This document shows, one piece after another, positions 60,525-64,000 of a DNA stretch of 64,000 bases (its first letter is position 1; each line of letters starts with the position of its first letter). The notes beneath the pieces were generated by a model. That model worked only from the letters and a program-made list of their open reading frames with translations. It had not been told where the DNA came from and ran no database searches. The stretch comes from Rhodoplanes sp. (GTDB lineage Bacteria > Pseudomonadota > Alphaproteobacteria > Rhizobiales > Xanthobacteraceae), in assembly GCF_013377085.1 (NCBI RefSeq), contig NZ_JACAAX010000016.1, positions 57,824 to 121,823 of the forward strand, in the 5' to 3' direction. The position numbers and the translations under genes are program-made.

Positions 60525-61037
60525 ATGCGGGTTCTCGGCGAACGTCAGCAGAACGAAGGCCGGCGCGACATCGGTGAGGACGACGCGGCCGCCATCTCGG
60601 ACCTGCTGGCGGGCGCGCCGTGCGCGCGCTCCGATCCCGCGACGGCCGAGCGCGCCGTGACGATGGCGCTCGCCCTCGCGCCCGACGATGTCGAGGCACG
60701 CCTCGCCGCCTACCGCTTCTATTTTTACAATCACCGTCTGGCCGAGGCGCTTCCGCACGCAGCCGCCATTGTCGTGCAGTCGGCGCGCCGCCTCAATGTC
60801 GCGACGGACTGGCGCCTGGTGCGGCCCGAGGACGCGGCGTTCTCCGACCTCGACGACGCGCCGAGCCTGTATCTGCAGGCGCTGCTGGCATGGGGCTATT
60901 GCAGCGCGCGGCTCGGCCGGACCGAGGATGGCTGCCGGGCGTTGGAAAAGGTCGTCGAGCTCGATCCACGCGACCGCTTCGGAGCCCGCCGCCTGCTCGC
61001 CGTCATCGCGGCGGGCGATGAGCCCGAGGCGAATTAG
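60525..61037 (+). CDS. TPR-like small protein
   Basis: A 170-residue soluble protein. Two or three TPR-like helices are visible: 'AERAVTMALALAPDDVEARL', 'NHRLAEALPHAAAIVVQSAR' and 'GCRALEKVVELDPRDRFGA', the last a canonical TPR end. The ATG at 60525 was chosen; the longer frame from 60438 overlaps the cyclase stop. It is 59 bases from the cyclase gene and may be a partner in the signalling group. Function unknown. Confidence 0.65.
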   Translation: MRVLGERQQNEGRRDIGEDDAAAISDLLAGAPCARSDPATAERAVTMALALAPDDVEARLAAYRFYFYNHRLAEALPHAAAIVVQSARRLNVATDWRLVRPEDAAFSDLDDAPSLYLQALLAWGYCSARLGRTEDGCRALEKVVELDPRDRFGARRLLAVIAAGDEPEAN

Positions 61038-61061
61038 AGCCCTTTCAGAACGCGTGCGGTG

Positions 61062-61325
61062 TCAGGACGCGGCGCGGCCGGAGGCCGCCGTGCGGCCATC
61101 CTTCTCGATCGCGAGCTGCTCGGCGCGGCCATAGGCGTTCTTGAGCGTGCGGTCGATCGCCAGGATGACGAAAATCCAGGACACCACGAAGTTCGAGAAG
61201 AACATCGCCAGGAACACGATGAGCCCGGCCGCTTCCGACACCTGCCGCTCGACGTTGTAGCCGACCACGGCCGACAGGACGGCGCCGATGGCGACGAACA
61301 CCGTATAGAGCAAAAGAGCTTTCAT
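61062..61325 (-). CDS. Small two-helix membrane protein
   Basis: An 87-residue protein with two hydrophobic segments (residues about 3-25 and 33-60, 'AAGLIVFLAMFFSNFVVSWI') and a polar tail (RTLKNAYGRAEQLAIEK-like). No family is recognised; similar short two-TM proteins are common in rhizobial genomes. It is convergent with the TPR-like gene. Confidence 0.65.
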   Translation of the reverse strand: MKALLLYTVFVAIGAVLSAVVGYNVERQVSEAAGLIVFLAMFFSNFVVSWIFVILAIDRTLKNAYGRAEQLAIEKDGRTAASGRAAS

Positions 61326-61553
61326 CGGATCGCTTCCCTGGACATCTGTCCCTGAAGACCGGGATCGGGGGCACGGCCGCGGCGAGGCACCGGCGGGATC
61401 CGGTGGGACGGGGGGGCGCGGTCTTCGCCGAGCGGGGGGCGCGGGGCGAAGGCGACGCGAGACTAGCGCATTCGACTTACGCCGGCCTTACGGGCTGCTT
61501 ACACGAGACTGACGATTGCCCGAAAACCGAGCCGTGCGGCCCCGCGACATCCG

Positions 61554-62978
61554 TCACGCATCGTGGGTGGCGGCGTCGCCGGCGTGCTGCGGCTCCGGCC
61601 GCGCCGGGGCGCGGGCCTCGCCGGATCCGACCGCCAGGCGGAACCGCAGCATGAAGCAGGCGCCGCCTTCGGGCCGATTGGCGACAGCGACGGAGCCGCC
61701 GCACAGATCCATGATCCGCTTGACGATCGACAGGCCGAGGCCGGCGCCGCCGGAGCGCTTGCGGTCGCGGCGCCAGAAGCGGCGGAACAGGAGCTCGCGC
61801 TCGGCCTCGTCGATGCCGGCCCCCTCGTCGCACACCTGGACGGAACCGTCTCCCTCGACCGAGACCTCGACCACGGTGCCGGCCGGCGTGTGCCGGATGG
61901 CGTTCTCGATCAGGTTACGGATTGCCCGCGCGATCACCTCGCCGTGGCCGGCGACCCAGACCGGCTCCTCGACCCCGGACAGCGCGATGCTGCGCTCCTG
62001 GGTGATCGCCAGCGGCACCAGGAAGCCGATCACGTCGGCCGCGACGGCGCGCAGATCGGCCCGCTCGCCGTCGCCCGGCGCCATGTTCTCGACCTCGGCC
62101 ATCTCCAGGAGCTGGGTGACGACCCGCGTCATCGTCTCGAGATCGCGGCGCAGCGGCTCGGCGACGCGGTCGTCGCCGAGCGTGTCGATGCGGGTGCGCA
62201 GGATGGTGATCGGCGTGCGCAGCTCGTGGGCCGCATCCGCCGTGAACTCGCGCTGCACCCGAAAGCCCTGCTCGAGCCGGTCGAGCGCCTCGTTGACGGC
62301 CACCACGAGGGGCGCGATCTCGTTCGGAATGTCCTGCAGCGAGAGGCGGATGTCGGTGCGGCGCGGCGAGATCTCGCGGGCCCGCTGCGAGGCCGCCCAG
62401 ACCGGGCGGAACACCCGCCGCACCACATGGGTCTCGACCCCCAGGAGCAGCAGCAGGATCGGCAGCGTGATCCAGGCGACGCGCGGGATGAAGTTCGAGA
62501 CGATGTCGTCGATCAGCACGTCGCGATGCGAGAGATTCTCGGCGACCTCGATATAGACGGTGCGGTCGCCGTCGGCCTTCGGGATGACGACGCCCGAGAG
62601 GCTGCTGTACGCGCGCTGGACCTGCAGGAACTCGGGCTCCGACGAGCGCGGCGCGTCGGGAAAGATCCGCTGCTCGGCGTTATGCGAGGAGAACAGCACG
62701 GCGCCGTCGGCGTCGACGATCGCATAGGCGTAGCGGCCATAGGCCTCGGAATAGACGTCCTGCAGCTCCTGCGGCAGCGTCAGCCGCCAGCGGCCGTCGA
62801 CCAGCGACAGGCGCGCGGCGAGGCGATCGGCCTGCTCGCGCATCGACTCGCGGTGCAGGCTGGTGGTCTCGGCGACGAGCAGAAAATAGAGCGACAGCGG
62901 CACCAGCACGGCGATCGTGCCGACCGCCATCACATGCATCCACAGGATGCGGCTGACGATCGAGCGGGCGCGCAGCAT
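61554..62978 (-). CDS. Sensor histidine kinase (QseC/TctE-like)
   Basis: A 474-residue kinase: first membrane helix (about 10-35), a periplasmic loop to about 155 ('GRYAYAIVDADGAVLFSSH' looks like a small Cache/PAS fold), second helix, HAMP-like region, then H-box 'DAAHELRTPITILRTRID', N-box 'NLIENAIRHTP' and 'GGAGLGLSIVKRIM'. ATG at 62976-62978 has AAGGA ahead; the codon before it is GTG. It follows its response-regulator gene by 33 bases. The kinase's signal is unknown. Confidence 0.9.
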   Translation of the reverse strand: MLRARSIVSRILWMHVMAVGTIAVLVPLSLYFLLVAETTSLHRESMREQADRLAARLSLVDGRWRLTLPQELQDVYSEAYGRYAYAIVDADGAVLFSSHNAEQRIFPDAPRSSEPEFLQVQRAYSSLSGVVIPKADGDRTVYIEVAENLSHRDVLIDDIVSNFIPRVAWITLPILLLLLGVETHVVRRVFRPVWAASQRAREISPRRTDIRLSLQDIPNEIAPLVVAVNEALDRLEQGFRVQREFTADAAHELRTPITILRTRIDTLGDDRVAEPLRRDLETMTRVVTQLLEMAEVENMAPGDGERADLRAVAADVIGFLVPLAITQERSIALSGVEEPVWVAGHGEVIARAIRNLIENAIRHTPAGTVVEVSVEGDGSVQVCDEGAGIDEAERELLFRRFWRRDRKRSGGAGLGLSIVKRIMDLCGGSVAVANRPEGGACFMLRFRLAVGSGEARAPARPEPQHAGDAATHDA

Positions 62979-63011
62979 CACTCGTCCTTCGCGATCATTT
63001 GGCCGTCGCGT

Positions 63012-63686
63012 TCATTTGGCCTCGGCGATCATGTAGCCGACGCCGCGGACCGTGTGGATGGTGACGCGCGCCCCGCACTCGGCGAGCTGCTTGCGCAGCC
63101 GGTGGACATAGACCTCGACGGCGTTGGAGGAGAGATCTCCGGCAGCGCCGAAGAGCTGATCCTCGACGAGCTTCTTCGGCACCACCCGTCCCTTGCGCCG
63201 CATCAGGATCTCGAGCACGGCGAGCTCGCGGGCCGAGAGCACGTGCGGCACCTCGTCGACGAAGGCCTGGCGGCCGGCCGTGTCGAGGCCCAGATTGGCG
63301 ATGGTCAGCAGGATGCCCTGCATGGCGCGCGGCCGCCGCGACAGCGCCTCCAGCCGCGCCACCAGCTCCTCGAAGGCGAACGGCTTGACCAGATAGTCGT
63401 CGGCGCCGCTGCGCAGGCCTTCGACCCGGTCGTCGACGCCCGCCCGCGCGGTCAGCACCAGGATGGCGGTCGGGTCCTGCCGGGCCCGCATCTCGCGCAC
63501 GATGGCGAGGCCGTCGGCGTCGGGCAGCCCGAGATCGAGAATCACGGCGTCGTAGGTCCCGACCGCCAGGATGTGGCGCGCCTCGCCGGCGGTCGCCGCA
63601 TGGTCGGCGACATGGCCGGCCTTGGCGAGCCCGCCGACCACCAGCCTGGCCAGCTCCTCGTTGTCCTCGACGATCAGCACACGCAT
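63012..63686 (-). CDS. OmpR-family response regulator (QseB/TctD-like)
   Basis: A 224-residue response regulator. The receiver has 'MRVLIVEDNEELARLVVGG', phospho-Asp in 'AVILDLGLPDADGLAIVREM' and Lys in 'YLVKPFAFEELVARLEAL'. The winged-helix DNA-binding domain starts at about 125 and has 'LSARELAVLEILMRRKGRVV' and 'NAVEVYVHRLRKQLAECGA'. The ATG at 63684-63686 starts the receiver directly. It is the first gene of the pair with the kinase at 61554. Confidence 0.92.
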   Translation of the reverse strand: MRVLIVEDNEELARLVVGGLAKAGHVADHAATAGEARHILAVGTYDAVILDLGLPDADGLAIVREMRARQDPTAILVLTARAGVDDRVEGLRSGADDYLVKPFAFEELVARLEALSRRPRAMQGILLTIANLGLDTAGRQAFVDEVPHVLSARELAVLEILMRRKGRVVPKKLVEDQLFGAAGDLSSNAVEVYVHRLRKQLAECGARVTIHTVRGVGYMIAEAK

Positions 63687-63859
63687 CTTCGGCCCGACAC
63701 TCTGCCGCCTGTTGCGGCCGTGCCTGCGAGCCCCCGATGGCCCGAGCGGCACGGATCGGACGAGGACATAGCACAGTCGGGGCGGTTCGCCAGACGGGCG
63801 GGAATTTGCCCGCCCGCGCCTCACTTTGCCGCTGTCGCCCGCGACGTTGCGGCCCCGCC

Positions 63860-64000
63860 CTACCGGCTCCAGCCGAACAGGCCGCGGCCAGGGGCCCGCT
63901 TCGGCTCGGCCGCGTCCGGCGCGGCCGCCGCGATGGCGGCCGTGGCCTCGCGGCTGCGCTCGGTGACCCGCTCCGGGATGCGTTCCGGCGCCTTCTCGGG
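63860..64000 (-). CDS. C-terminal end of an unidentified protein (gene runs off the window)
   Basis: The last 46 codons of a minus-strand gene, reading PEKAPERIPERVTERSREAT and ending 'GRGLFGWSR' before TAG. The tail is Pro/Ala/Glu-rich, like the disordered end of a membrane or translocase protein, but nothing diagnostic remains. Only the frame and the in-phase stop support it. Confidence 0.45.
   Translation of the reverse strand, partial: PEKAPERIPERVTERSREATAAIAAAAPDAAEPKRAPGRGLFGWSR

Overview
The window is high-GC, tightly packed DNA from an alphaproteobacterium, most likely order Hyphomicrobiales (Rhizobiales). Supporting points are the gene families (LptF, DUF992, orphan Bug/TctC receptors, class III cyclase with a receiver domain, HutH/HutC), frequent ATGA start-stop overlaps, and several families of roughly 100-160 bp palindromic intergenic repeats of a kind common in that order. 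Species cannot be fixed from sequence alone.

Layout. 1-4.2 kb: 5' part of lptF, a base-excision glycosylase, an esterase, an HNH nuclease, a small secreted protein and a DUF488 gene. 4.2-8.3 kb: a pair of large glycosyltransferases followed by a decayed second copy of the DUF488 3' end. 8.5-11.1 kb: an orphan Bug receptor and an FMN alpha-hydroxyacid oxidase. 11.5-16.9 kb: an ABC importer divergent from hutH, with a HutC-type operator between them and hutC downstream. 17-21.6 kb: UspA, then a three-gene unit (accessory uppS, BchE-like radical SAM protein, small membrane protein), then a winged-helix regulator with a membrane protein. 21.8-24.4 kb: dsbB, small genes and a long palindrome-rich non-coding tract. 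24.4-26.2 kb: a solitary gene of lower GC encoding an apparent PD-(D/E)XK nuclease fused to a C-terminal vWA domain; this is the best candidate for an undescribed system. 26.6-32.1 kb: small conserved genes, a GNAT, and a LysR / enolase-superfamily / Bug catabolic locus.

32.3-45.4 kb: a sulfatase locus with three exported sulfatases (two CxPxR tandem paralogues and one CxAxR), an anaerobic-type sulfatase-maturating radical SAM enzyme, an exported HAD phosphatase, a frameshifted membrane protein, a TAXI-type binding protein and a divergent outer-membrane barrel. 45.5-51.6 kb: HupE/UreJ, an FAD oxidase, TsaC/Sua5, tRNA-Pro(CGG), a glycosyltransferase, an NAD(P)H:FMN reductase and a small Cys-containing exported protein. 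51.9-56.7 kb: a GntR-controlled operon with a Bug receptor, a dimethylmalate/methylisocitrate-lyase-like enzyme and a LeuCD-like hydratase, which together suggest hydration of an unsaturated C4-C6 diacid followed by cleavage to pyruvate plus a short acid. 56.9-64 kb: signalling, with a Cache/HAMP histidine kinase, a single-domain response regulator, a receiver-cyclase, small proteins and a QseBC/TctDE-like two-component pair, ending in a gene cut by the window edge.

Genes run on both strands. Long ORFs antisense to the large genes are high-GC shadows and are not listed as genes.
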